A DNA stretch of 43,005 bases from Candidatus Hydrogenedentota bacterium (GCA_020848835.1 JADLHJ010000094.1:1-43005), one strand, 5' to 3'; positions 7,148-14,011 are shown, counted from the first letter of the stretch. The notes: generated from the sequence alone by a model not told the origin. Program-made: numbers and translations.

Positions 7148-7860
7148 GCGCCGATCTCCATCTGTTCCTGCTTCGCCGCATAATCGAGCAGGCTTGTCTC
7201 GTCCATAGCCGCCTCAATGCGGCGCACGGCGATGTCGAAGTACTTTGGTTCTATTTCGATGCCGATGAACTTGCGACCCAAGCGGACACAGGCGACGCCG
7301 GTTGTGCCGCTGCCCATGAAGGGGTCGAGGATGGTTTCGGCGGGCCTTGTCGTCAGTGCTACCAACCATTGCATCCATCCAATCGGTTTAGGCACAGGGT
7401 GCCCATTACTCTCGGCTGTCTCGTTACTTTGTAATACGGTTGGAAATTTTGCGCCATTCTGTAAGTCAGGGTAAGTGCCGTATAGTAGTACTGGAAGAAA
7501 ATTCTTGAATCCCCACTGATGTCGTGCCGTCGCCGATGAACAGTACACACCACCTAAAGCATCAAATTTGGGTAGTTCGTGAATATGCGGACCAATAAAA
7601 ACGGCTGCGCGGTCAGCCCGTTCTATCGCCATCTTCAACGCAGGTACGATTTGCTGTATATAGTTTTCGTAGGTATCGGCATAACTAACATATGGTTTTA
7701 AATACAATCCATGCTTGCCGCCGATACCATTTGTGCCGCCAAGCCCAATCCCATACGGCGGGTCGGTCACCACTGCATCCACCTTGCCGAGCGCAGGTAG
7801 CACATCGCGGCAATCCGCGCAATACAGCGTTACGCCGTTCTTTTCGTAGTCGGGCTTCAC
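7144..7860 (-). CDS. DNA methyltransferase (N4/N6, beta class)
   Basis: A 238-residue DNA amino-methyltransferase starting from the GTG at 7860, which has GGAGG upstream and a GTGA overlap with a micro-ORF; the longer reading to 7938 adds residues that look non-coding. Motif IV DPPY is at 33-36, near the N-terminus, and the SAM-binding motif I (ILDPFMGSGTTGVA) is near the C-terminus, an order typical of the beta class. It likely methylates adenine N6 or cytosine N4 of phage DNA. No restriction enzyme is nearby, so protection against host restriction or a regulatory use is more likely than a full restriction-modification pair. Confidence 0.85.
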   Translation of the reverse strand: MKPDYEKNGVTLYCADCRDVLPALGKVDAVVTDPPYGIGLGGTNGIGGKHGLYLKPYVSYADTYENYIQQIVPALKMAIERADRAAVFIGPHIHELPKFDALGGVYCSSATARHQWGFKNFLPVLLYGTYPDLQNGAKFPTVLQSNETAESNGHPVPKPIGWMQWLVALTTRPAETILDPFMGSGTTGVACVRLGRKFIGIEIEPKYFDIAVRRIEAAMDETSLLDYAAKQEQMEIGA

Positions 7861-7919
7861 GCCACCGCCTCCAGCATCATCTGCCCCGCGCTCGCCACAG
7901 GCATACGTTTGTCTATCAT
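7857..7919 (-). CDS. 20-residue micro-ORF bridging two methyltransferase genes
   Basis: A 20-codon ORF (starts MIDKRMPVASAGQ). Its ATG overlaps the stop of the upstream methyltransferase by four bases and its TGA overlaps the GTG start of the next methyltransferase by four bases. This exact double overlap suggests it is translated, perhaps mainly to pass ribosomes on to the next gene. The peptide is too short for a family call. Confidence 0.4.
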   Translation of the reverse strand: MIDKRMPVASAGQMMLEAVA

Positions 7920-8953
7920 TTCTTAAATACCAGTACATTTTGATGTGTCTTGCCTAGTTTGCGCCCTGCATCGAATTGCGCGCTTACCCGAATTGGAAGA
8001 CTGCCAACGCACGTAACGAGAATTGCATCGTTATAGAGTTCCATGCCGCACTCGCGGAAAGCATAGATAGTGTCTGCGACAAACCCGCGATAGTTGCCGG
8101 TGCGTTTGTCTCGAAAATCGCCCACAACAAAACATGCAAAACAATTAGGCTTTAGAAGTTTAGAACACCGAAAAATGATGCGCTTCAATGCAGCAATAAA
8201 CGTGTGGTATTCCATTGTAGAAAGATCGCGCGCGTCGTCGGAATACACTTCAAGATCGCCATAGGGCGGACACGCGATGATCATGTCGGCTTGGGGCGCG
8301 GTATCCAGCTTTTCCATTGCGTCGCCCACAACCCAAACGGGCAGCTTTTCGCCGCAAATTTCCGCCGCCTGACTTTCGTTCGATTCGATTTGCTCCGGAC
8401 GCAGATCGCATCCCCAATAATCGAATCCGAGTAGCGCAGCAATAATCCCGCGCACAGACCCGCCCGCAAACGGGTCTACGATTTGACCGGCTTGCGGACA
8501 AAACCACTTATAAAGGAGTTCGGTCAGGACTGGATCAAAAATTGATGTGCCAGTAACCGACCCATTTGCGCGTTCTACAGTATTTGTCCCATACGCCCCA
8601 TACGCCCCAAGCGCCTTTTGCTCTTTTTGGGATAGGTGCGCGTTGACGCCGTATTCTTTGCTTGTTTTAGATCGCTCCCATTCAGCCTTGTCACCTATGG
8701 CAAAGTCTTTGCCATAGGTTCCGTTTGTACGACGCTCTATCATCGAATCGAATCCACCATCCATAGGCGAAACAGAGCGTCCCAATTCACTCTTAATACC
8801 CAAACTAATCCACGCGCGTTTACGTTCCTGCCAGTACCCTTGCCGTGCATCGAGCACGCTAAACGGGGGCATTTCAAACTTTTGCGCCAGTGGTCCCAGC
8901 CCCTTTGCTTTAATTGGCTCCCCAAACAGATCGACGCCTAGTAAGTTTTTCAT
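7916..8953 (-). CDS. SAM-dependent DNA methyltransferase-like protein
   Basis: A 345-residue protein from the ATG at 8953, which overlaps the upstream stop by four bases. It carries a SAM-binding segment IVDPFAGGSVRGIIAA, a DLRPEQ acidic strand, and a CPPYGDLEVYSDD motif in the place of the usual DPPY, with a QNVLVFKK ending. This set is known from phage proteins related to ParB-linked DNA methylases. The Cys in place of Asp in the catalytic motif may change target or activity. Residues 30-130 are extra and of unknown role, possibly target recognition. It lies next to another methyltransferase in the early operon. Confidence 0.7.
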   Translation of the reverse strand: MKNLLGVDLFGEPIKAKGLGPLAQKFEMPPFSVLDARQGYWQERKRAWISLGIKSELGRSVSPMDGGFDSMIERRTNGTYGKDFAIGDKAEWERSKTSKEYGVNAHLSQKEQKALGAYGAYGTNTVERANGSVTGTSIFDPVLTELLYKWFCPQAGQIVDPFAGGSVRGIIAALLGFDYWGCDLRPEQIESNESQAAEICGEKLPVWVVGDAMEKLDTAPQADMIIACPPYGDLEVYSDDARDLSTMEYHTFIAALKRIIFRCSKLLKPNCFACFVVGDFRDKRTGNYRGFVADTIYAFRECGMELYNDAILVTCVGSLPIRVSAQFDAGRKLGKTHQNVLVFKK

Positions 8954-9228
8954 ATCGCGCAAAATTCCATTTGTTGATCGCTCGCCACCGGCTTACTCTC
9001 CGCCACAATCATCTTGTAGTAGTGCAATTTCCCGCGCTGCGTGCGAATCACCTGATAGCCGATGAGTTCCGCTTGATCGCGCATGCCGTCTATGTAGGTG
9101 TGCGCACACGCCGTCACGATCTGATTGGCGATCTGGATCGTGGTGAACTCGACGCCCAGGTTGGCGCGCATGAAGGCGAATAACTGGCCTTCTTTGGTGC
9201 GCGGGTTGTGGATGCTGCCGCTGTTCAC
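8950..9228 (-). CDS. Hypothetical protein, possible winged helix-turn-helix
   Basis: A 92-residue protein starting with GTG three bases after the RecT stop. The pattern (KEGQLFAFMRANLG, a VEFTTIQIANQIVT helix pair, then GYQVIRTQRGKLHYYKMI as a beta-hairpin) looks like a winged helix domain of the type used to bind DNA. No sensor or oligomerisation domain is present. It could be a small transcription or replication regulator. It is coupled to the methyltransferase gene by ATGA. Confidence 0.5.
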   Translation of the reverse strand: MNSGSIHNPRTKEGQLFAFMRANLGVEFTTIQIANQIVTACAHTYIDGMRDQAELIGYQVIRTQRGKLHYYKMIVAESKPVASDQQMEFCAI

Positions 9229-9231
9229 GGG

Positions 9232-10119
9232 CTATTCCTTCGTCAACCCGGACGCCAGCAGTTCAATCGCCGATGTTTCCCACTTCGTCCAATCCTTCCC
9301 GCTACTCTGTGTCTCGATGCGGGCCACGCGGATCATGTCGTCGCGTACCTCTTGCGCGGGCAGGTCTGCGAGCAAGGCTTTCACGCGGGCGATAAGATCG
9401 ACGCGCGGGTCAATCGGCTGCGGGGAGTTCTCAGCCGTCGCCTTCGCGTCTTCCGGGGCCGGCGCTTCGCCGTTCATGATCTGTGCAGGATCGATCGACA
9501 CGTATTCGCGCTGCGGACGCGCAGGGGTAACGTCGATTGGCTCCATGTCCCGCGCTTCCTCGGCGACAAACAGACCTTTCAACGCATCAGGGAAGGCGTC
9601 ACGGCAGGCTGAGGAACGCGCGCGCATTTGCAGCATGCGCTTTGGGTATTGCTGCCACGGACCGGACTTCCCTTGAAGCTGTGCGAGCTTCGCGTCCGAC
9701 ATGCTGAATTTGCGCACCACTTCGGAGAATCCGCGCCGTTTGATCGCGCAGCAGGCCACACACTTTTGCAGATCGTCTTCGTGTTCAAACCATTCGCGGA
9801 AGTCTTCGCATGCGCCGGTAGCGAGCACCAAACCCTTCACGGCGTCGCCCCACACGGACGGCCGGCCATTGATTACCGCGATATTCTGGATTGCCTGTAA
9901 CGGCGACAGTCCGATCTCGAACCCCATCTGCATCGCGACTAACGCCGATTCTATGGTGTCTACGCCCTTTGGCGCGAATCCCGATTTGACCACGTATTGC
10001 GCAAAGCGATACATGTCTTCGATACTGCGAAGTTCAAGCCCGCGCTGGCCCGAGAGGATCGGCGCAAGTTGCGGTTTGCGCTCTACGATTTCGTTCTTTG
10101 GTTGTTCAACGGTTGCCAT
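9232..10119 (-). CDS. recT: RecT-family single-strand annealing protein
   Basis: A 295-residue recombinase of the RecT family. The recognisable core runs from about residue 35 to 170: SIEDMYRFAQYVVKSGFAPKG, then ESALVAMQMGFEIGLSPLQA, IQNIAVINGRPSVWGDA and a GPW-x5-RMLQMRARSSACRDAFPDAL helix. The C-terminal 100 residues are acidic and variable, as usual for the family. Such proteins anneal complementary strands left by a partner exonuclease. The partner is probably the RecB-like nuclease at 10842-11648, with one coiled-coil gene between. Confidence 0.88.
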   Translation of the reverse strand: MATVEQPKNEIVERKPQLAPILSGQRGLELRSIEDMYRFAQYVVKSGFAPKGVDTIESALVAMQMGFEIGLSPLQAIQNIAVINGRPSVWGDAVKGLVLATGACEDFREWFEHEDDLQKCVACCAIKRRGFSEVVRKFSMSDAKLAQLQGKSGPWQQYPKRMLQMRARSSACRDAFPDALKGLFVAEEARDMEPIDVTPARPQREYVSIDPAQIMNGEAPAPEDAKATAENSPQPIDPRVDLIARVKALLADLPAQEVRDDMIRVARIETQSSGKDWTKWETSAIELLASGLTKE

Positions 10120-10133
10120 GATGTTATGCCCTT

Positions 10134-10838
10134 TTATCGGTTGACTGAGATTGGTTCGTTGTAGATTTCAATGCCGGGAATATTTGCCCGATCTTTTTGC
10201 GACCGGACGATTGCGCCGATCATCGATTCGTTTATCTGAAGGAATTCGCGCGGGACTGCGGCCTCATTCACGACGCGCCACTTCCAGTTGTCACGCAGCG
10301 ATATGCCCGCGACCTTCGGCGCTTCCATTACGGGCTCCGGCTTGACCACCGGCACAGGCTTTTCGGCTTCGTGAAGTGCGAGCGTTGCGGCAACGTGTCT
10401 GCCTTCGGCTTCCAGCGCGGCGGCTTTCGCGAGCGCGGCTTCCTCTTGCTCGCGGCGCAAGCGTTCGGCTTCCTCGCGTGCCTTCTGTTCGGCTGCTCGG
10501 CGCGCTTCGTCGGCAATGCGGCGCTGTTCCGCCAGGTACGCGCCAAGGCGCTGATTCAACCCCTTAACGTCCGCCTCGAAGTCCAGTAGTTTGTTGCGCA
10601 GCGTCGTCGCGGCCTTGTGTGCCTTGTGCGCAGTCTCGACCACTGGATCGATGTGTTGCAGAATTTGCGCCTTCACACGCGCGGCGTCCTTGACGATGGA
10701 GCCCGCGAGTTCCGCTGTCTCTTGCGAGTCGATTACCGCGAGTTCCATGCACCGCTGCCGTATCGAATCACCCAAAGGCGCGACCGTCGTTATGTCCGTG
10801 ACGATCGGTTGCGCCAGCACTACACTTGTTTCGCTCAT
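10134..10838 (-). CDS. Recombination-module coiled-coil protein
   Basis: A 234-residue protein between RecT and the nuclease. Residues about 50-145 are highly charged and Ala-rich with a long predicted coiled coil (AEQKAREEAERLRREQEEAA). The C-terminal domain (GISLRDNWKWRVVNEAAVPREF, then a VRSQKDRANIPGIEIY strand) is shared by many phage proteins encoded beside RecT or Bet. Its role is not established; a scaffold or DNA-binding accessory in recombination is a reasonable inference from position. Spacing to both neighbours is only a few bases. Confidence 0.65.
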   Translation of the reverse strand: MSETSVVLAQPIVTDITTVAPLGDSIRQRCMELAVIDSQETAELAGSIVKDAARVKAQILQHIDPVVETAHKAHKAATTLRNKLLDFEADVKGLNQRLGAYLAEQRRIADEARRAAEQKAREEAERLRREQEEAALAKAAALEAEGRHVAATLALHEAEKPVPVVKPEPVMEAPKVAGISLRDNWKWRVVNEAAVPREFLQINESMIGAIVRSQKDRANIPGIEIYNEPISVNR

Positions 10839-10841
10839 GAT

Positions 10842-11648
10842 TTAGTTGCCCTCTGTGTTATGGCTTCGGCCCCTGCGACCGAAAGCGCAAATATCGTTGT
10901 AGTAACCGCACCACTTGGCGCTGCACACCCAGTTGCCTGGCGAGGTGGGAGGGAAGACGCCCGACTCGATCATCTGATTGGCAAGTTCGACGCGCTTCAA
11001 AAAGTTCTGGTAGTCGATACCGTTGCGCGATGAATGAAGCGGCACATGCTTGGGTAGTTTCGTATCAACAAGGTAGTCGAGCCGCACGGCGACTTCCGTA
11101 TTGAGCGGCTTGCCGTCCATTGCGTTCTTTGCCAGCGCATACGCCGACAACTGCACACTGGAATGCACGATGCTTTCCTGCGGCGACTTCCCCGAGGTCT
11201 TAACGTCCGAAAGTTCGTCGTTCTTTTCGATGAGGTCTATCGTGCCGACAACGTCAATCGGATAGTTGCCGAGTTCCAGGCGGAACGACTTCTCCACAGC
11301 GGCCGGCATGCGCGCAGGAGCCACGCGCTCGGCATGAAGACGCGCCAATCGGACTGTCTTATCCTTTGCGTCCCCGCGCTCACTTGGCGAATCATCTATC
11401 GCGCCGTCTTTTTCGAGTGCCGCATCGAACGCCGATACCGCGATCTCGACTACGGCCTCCGTGTCAAGCAACGTGCCGTGCTCGATAGTGTGCTCGTAGT
11501 TCTTTGCCGCGCCTTGGTGTACGCCAGTGCCCGCGTGTACCGCGATACCTGGCGGCACTTTGATGTTGTTGATGTAACGGTGCTCGTACATGATCGCGCA
11601 TTTGCCGGTCAACATGTCGAGTTGGCTTTGATGTATCGCTGGTTTCAT
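10842..11648 (-). CDS. PD-(D/E)XK exonuclease, RecB/Cas4-like, with likely Fe-S cluster
   Basis: A 268-residue nuclease. H44 in GTGVHQGA, D138 in GTIDLI and D148-x-K150 in SDVKTSG form the PD-(D/E)XK active site, followed by a QLSAYAL motif. One cysteine near the N-terminus (C17) and three near the C-terminus (C242, C247, C254) match the arrangement that holds an iron-sulphur cluster in AddB and Cas4 proteins. The likely job is 5' end resection to produce single strands for the RecT annealase. It starts in an ATGA overlap with the small cysteine-rich gene. Cas4 itself is unlikely, as no CRISPR system is present. Confidence 0.82.
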   Translation of the reverse strand: MKPAIHQSQLDMLTGKCAIMYEHRYINNIKVPPGIAVHAGTGVHQGAAKNYEHTIEHGTLLDTEAVVEIAVSAFDAALEKDGAIDDSPSERGDAKDKTVRLARLHAERVAPARMPAAVEKSFRLELGNYPIDVVGTIDLIEKNDELSDVKTSGKSPQESIVHSSVQLSAYALAKNAMDGKPLNTEVAVRLDYLVDTKLPKHVPLHSSRNGIDYQNFLKRVELANQMIESGVFPPTSPGNWVCSAKWCGYYNDICAFGRRGRSHNTEGN

Positions 11649-11791
11649 TCATCACCCCAGTGTTCGTCGTTCCATCGGTCCGCACGTTCACATCTGCACG
11701 GACGGCGCGTTTCATTACACTCATCGCACGGTTCCGGTTCTTCGTCCGGTATGTCAGGCGGGTCTAAGCGCCAGTCGCCGATCCCCTGCAC
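11645..11791 (-). CDS. Small acidic cysteine-rich protein, likely zinc binder
   Basis: A 48-residue ORF from the GTG at 11791, preceded by GGAGTAAGGAC as a ribosome binding site. It is strongly acidic with a CDEC pair and a later CRC pair (PEPCDEC, then RPCRCERADRW), suggesting a zinc finger. Its TGA overlaps the nuclease ATG by four bases. A longer ORF in another frame overlaps here but ends at no junction, so this frame is preferred. Confidence 0.6.
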   Translation of the reverse strand: MQGIGDWRLDPPDIPDEEPEPCDECNETRRPCRCERADRWNDEHWGDE

Positions 11792-11884
11792 GTCCTTACT
11801 CCGTTTAAACTGTTACCGTCGCGCGGCGGGTAAGCTGCTTGCGCAGACGGGGCATGTAGCCCCTTGTCCCCGCCGCCGACAGGA

Positions 11885-12157
11885 TCAAAGTTGCTCAACA
11901 AAACAAACCAGCACGCCCTGCCTGTCCGCCTTCGCCTTCCACCGCGTATACGCACGCATCGCCATATCGTGATCGAAGTAGTTGATCGCGCGGCCTAATT
12001 TGGCGTCGCGCCACGGATGCCACACGCCTTTTTCGTCCTGTGCGCACACCTGATAGCGCGTGCCTGTCGGCGTGACTACGGGGCGAATGCTCATGCGTAG
12101 CGGCGGGACTACCTCGTGCGGTACGCCGAAGAACGGTATGGGCTGCGCGGCGGTCAT
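11885..12157 (-). CDS. Hypothetical early protein
   Basis: A 90-residue protein of unknown function with an N-terminal Pro-rich segment (AAQPIPFFGVPHEVVPP) and a C-terminal FDHDMAMRAYTRWKAKADRQG helix. It starts three bases after the stop of the 58-residue gene. After its stop there is a 93-base gap to the next gene with a GGGGC/GCCCC hairpin; the same frame stays open for 23 codons after the TGA and would add a CPVC knuckle if read through. No family is recognised. Confidence 0.55.
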   Translation of the reverse strand: MTAAQPIPFFGVPHEVVPPLRMSIRPVVTPTGTRYQVCAQDEKGVWHPWRDAKLGRAINYFDHDMAMRAYTRWKAKADRQGVLVCFVEQL

Positions 12158-12160
12158 GCG

Positions 12161-12337
12161 TTAGTACTCCGCATTTAGCGTGTTAAGATGACTCACGCTT
12201 TGCGCTAGCTTTTGCACTTCCTCAATGAGTTCCGCGAGGATACTCACGACCTCTTGTTTGTTGTCGTAATTGACTGACATTGCACGATCGCGCAGATCAC
12301 GCAATCTGTTGTGTATGTTTGGTCTACTCACTCTCAC
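12161..12337 (-). CDS. Small 58-residue early protein (GTG start)
   Basis: A 58-residue ORF starting with GTG that overlaps the upstream stop (GTGA). It opens MRVSRPNIHNRLRDLRDRAM, which is basic, and ends with an amphipathic, Glu/Leu-rich helix (VSILAELIEEVQKLAQSVSH) likely to form a coiled coil. It fills the space before the next gene, leaving three bases. Function unknown; a small DNA-binding or dimeric adaptor protein would fit its charge layout. Confidence 0.6.
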   Translation of the reverse strand: MRVSRPNIHNRLRDLRDRAMSVNYDNKQEVVSILAELIEEVQKLAQSVSHLNTLNAEY

Positions 12338-12624
12338 TTCCCCGCCCTCCGCTTCGCAGGCTTACGGGTGCGCTTATGTTTCGGCAACAGATGCACGCCG
12401 TCCGGGCCCATCGGCAGGTAGCGGTAGGCAATTGCCGCAGAATGGCCCGTGTAGATTTTGCAGGCCTCGCGCTGGCGAATAATGTCGTCCAGGTCAACGC
12501 CGAAGTTTTCAGCGATGATGCGGCGGAGCTTGGCGACGACTTCGCGCCCTTGGCCGGCATCGAGAGCTTGGCGTTTGCCGCCTTCCTCTTTGCAGAGTTT
12601 TGTTATTAGTTCGTTGCGGGTCAT
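12334..12624 (-). CDS. Hypothetical basic protein
   Basis: A 96-residue protein. The N-terminal 50 residues are helical (RNELITKLCKEEGG, REVVAKLRRIIAENFGVDL) and the C-terminus is very basic with Lys/Arg repeats ending KPAKRRAGK. The basic tail suggests nucleic acid contact. It starts five bases after the stop of the upstream gene and its stop overlaps the next GTG. No family is recognised. Confidence 0.55.
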   Translation of the reverse strand: MTRNELITKLCKEEGGKRQALDAGQGREVVAKLRRIIAENFGVDLDDIIRQREACKIYTGHSAAIAYRYLPMGPDGVHLLPKHKRTRKPAKRRAGK

Positions 12625-12628
12625 GCGA

Positions 12629-12889
12629 TCAATCCTTTCGCTGATGCTGTCCGTGTATTGTCAGCGTGCCTGCCAGAATCGCTATGTCGTCGTTGCCTTC
12701 ACTGAAGAAACAACTAATGCCAAGTTTCGATGGTGGCGACAACTGAACGCAGGGATTTTTTACCGACGATCCTAATTGGTTGTCGGTTCGCAGGTATAGA
12801 TCGTCATTCCATCGAAAAATGTCGCCGGGCTTCGTGTCATTCACAGTCACCGCCCGTGCCTTAGAAAGATCGTGTATCTGTAAACTCAT
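12629..12889 (-). CDS. Hypothetical small beta-rich early protein
   Basis: An 86-residue protein. The pattern KPGDIFRWNDDLYLRTDN, NPCVQLSPPSKLG and a closing ILAGTLTI strand is typical of small beta-barrel phage proteins of unknown role (PGDIF motif, a conserved CV[QD]L strand, and a terminal GTLTI strand). It overlaps the membrane protein gene by four bases (ATGA). No catalytic residues can be assigned. Confidence 0.55.
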   Translation of the reverse strand: MSLQIHDLSKARAVTVNDTKPGDIFRWNDDLYLRTDNQLGSSVKNPCVQLSPPSKLGISCFFSEGNDDIAILAGTLTIHGQHQRKD

Positions 12890-13080
12890 TCACCCCTCAC
12901 AATCTCGCCGTCGTCGCGGCGGGTTACTGGTTTCGCGTAGGTCATCATCACGAGCTTGCCGTCAGCCTGCGGTTGCAAGTCGAATACGGTTGTGTATTGC
13001 TGCACGGAAGCGCGCCCAAACATAAAGCAGACCAAGCCGCAAATGACGAGCAAAACGAGCAACACGACGGGATCGATCAT
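12886..13080 (-). CDS. Small single-pass membrane protein
   Basis: A 64-residue protein with one N-terminal membrane helix (residues 4-22, PVVLLVLLVICGLVCFMFG) followed by a soluble tail with RDDGE near its end. The short N-terminus and the Arg after the helix suggest the tail faces the cytoplasm. Such proteins in early operons sometimes act in superinfection exclusion or membrane targeting, but nothing here shows which. Start and stop are both in ATGA overlaps. It is partly covered by another frame, described at 12962-13222. Confidence 0.65.
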   Translation of the reverse strand: MIDPVVLLVLLVICGLVCFMFGRASVQQYTTVFDLQPQADGKLVMMTYAKPVTRRDDGEIVRGE

Positions 13081-13222
13081 CGCCTAACCTCCTCAGTTTT
13101 GGTTGCATCAAAGGTGCCAGCAGTGGCGCACTCGGTATCATCGCCCGACAGAAGTACCACAGGCTTACCGCCGCCATGATGATCAGCGGCCACGCTTTCT
13201 CGATCAGTTCCCACAGATACAT
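12962..13222 (-). CDS. Candidate overlapping membrane ORF
   Basis: An out-of-frame ORF inside the gene at 13077-13349. It has a strong GGAGG eight bases before its ATG and begins with a membrane-helix-like segment (KAWPLIIMAAVSLWYF). By hand count, its first 48 codons end in G or C in about 69% of cases, against about 44% for the overlapping frame, which favours this frame there. The last third is Arg-rich and looks non-coding. It could be a real overlapping gene, or the mark of a frameshift in the longer gene. Confidence 0.35.
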   Translation of the reverse strand: MYLWELIEKAWPLIIMAAVSLWYFCRAMIPSAPLLAPLMQPKLRRLGDDRSRRVARFARHLRLGLLYVWARFRAAIHNRIRLATAG

Positions 13223-13349
13223 CTAAGTGCCCTCCATTGAGTACGTGTAGAATTGCCGCGCGCTGTCCGTGTTCGAGCACGCCACACTGCGTATCGCACG
13301 GCGCGCTGTCGCGTACGAGCAAATCTAGGATGATTTCGCGGGCGGTCAT
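13077..13349 (-). CDS. Hypothetical early protein
   Basis: A 90-residue ORF with ATGA overlaps at both ends. The first half (MTAREIILDLLVRDSAPCDT, then CGVLEHGQRAAILHVLNGG) looks like a normal small helical phage protein, perhaps DNA binding. The second half is Gly/Asp/Thr-rich and has weaker coding character than the overlapping frame beginning at 13222. The C-terminal part may therefore not reflect the ancestral protein. No family is recognised. Confidence 0.5.
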   Translation of the reverse strand: MTAREIILDLLVRDSAPCDTQCGVLEHGQRAAILHVLNGGHLDVSVGTDRESVAADHHGGGKPVVLLSGDDTECATAGTFDATKTEEVRR

Positions 13350-13678
13350 GCGGTGAGTCCTACGCGATATTTCTCGTATCGCGGGAGTAGCGCGTCGAAT
13401 GTGTTTCGATCGCGGTGGGCTTCAATTCTTTCAGTAGCTTCTTCGGTTGAAAGAAAATCATCGCCCATCGGATCGAAAACTTCTCCGCCCTTCACTACCC
13501 ACCAATGCGATCGCCGACAAGAACGCCCATACCAAGTTAGTTCGCCCGCTACCACTTCGCCGCCGATGGCGCGTTGAATTTGATCGGCTATCAACAAACA
13601 GCATCCCTGCGTGCTCGATCCATAGGCGGCGCGGTAAAGGTCAAAAACGTCTAAAGCTGTTTTTTGATCTGCGGTCAT
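13346..13678 (-). CDS. Hypothetical protein with possible papain-like Cys-His-Asp motif
   Basis: A 110-residue protein from the ATG at 13678. A QGCCLLIADQIQRAIGG helix begins with Cys, and a strand SHWWVVKGGEVFDPMGDDF supplies His and Asp; this order and spacing resemble papain-like or transglutaminase-like domains (Cys on a helix, His on a strand, Asp soon after). That is an inference from pattern only. Position in the early operon gives no clear hint: a host-directed peptidase or an inactive fold are both possible. The start overlaps a decayed reading frame upstream by four bases. Confidence 0.55.
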   Translation of the reverse strand: MTADQKTALDVFDLYRAAYGSSTQGCCLLIADQIQRAIGGEVVAGELTWYGRSCRRSHWWVVKGGEVFDPMGDDFLSTEEATERIEAHRDRNTFDALLPRYEKYRVGLTA

Positions 13679-13887
13679 GCGGTGCCGATTCCATATTCGG
13701 GGTGCCAAGCGCAGCGGCAGCCGTCACTACAGGTGAAAGGCGGGAGGTTTACCGCTGCGCTTGGCGAGGGACAATCCCCGAGCGCCGCATAAGCGCACGC
13801 CCGTTTGCCGCCGGATAGAATTACAATCGATGTCGGCGGCGAAAATATTGGCGACGCACAACGGGTGCGCCGCCATTTGTATAACCA
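13675..13887 (-). pseudogene. Start-less cysteine-rich reading frame, probable gene remnant
   Basis: This frame is open for 70 codons and ends in an ATGA overlap with the next gene, like the true genes around it, but has no ATG, GTG or TTG in its open part. The last 35 residues (GDCPSPSAAVNLPPF, then TCSDGCRCAWHPEYG) look like a real small metal-binding domain. The upstream part probably lay in a different frame and has been shifted or deleted. Expression from a non-standard start cannot be excluded. Confidence 0.35.
13704..13765. repeat. 14-bp perfect inverted repeat in the early leader region
   Basis: The arms at 13704-13717 and 13752-13765 are exact complements over 14 bases with a 34-base loop. 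Transcribed from the early promoter this would form a stable stem just before the gene starting at 13678. No U-run follows, so it is not a plain intrinsic terminator. It may be a regulatory or processing structure, or a protein binding site on DNA. Confidence 0.6.
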
Positions 13888-13934
13888 TCAAACAGACCTT
13901 AGTAGCCTGGTTGATGATAAAGGGACTAAATAAA

Positions 13935-14011
13935 GCGGGACGACGCTCTGCGGTCTTGGGTACACGAGGGAACAAGCGGGTTCGTCTAGGGGTCATGGCG
14001 CGTCGTCCCGC
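13935..14011 (-). ncRNA. Candidate structured RNA / attenuator after the repressor gene
   Basis: A perfect 12-bp inverted repeat (13935-13946 with 14000-14011) closes a 77-base element 70 bases after the repressor stop. On the minus strand the closing stem is followed by TTTATTT, so it could end transcription or act as an attenuator between the repressor and the rest of the early operon. A further imperfect hairpin (13850-13874) follows. The 13680-14081 stretch otherwise holds no intact gene that can be supported. It is not a tRNA: no T-arm consensus sits at the right distance. Confidence 0.4.

Noticed and set aside
10842..11648. Cas4 adaptation nuclease
   Set aside because: The motifs agree with the superfamily, but there is no CRISPR array or other cas gene, and the RecT neighbour explains it better.
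12962..13080. Arg-rich second half of the overlapping membrane ORF as real protein
   Set aside because: Third-position GC drops and the frame runs inside a well-supported membrane protein gene, so this part is probably not coding.
13935..14011. A tRNA-like element of 77 bases
   Set aside because: The length and closing stem suggested a tRNA, but there is no T-arm consensus, the stem is 12 bp, and no anticodon arm can be placed.
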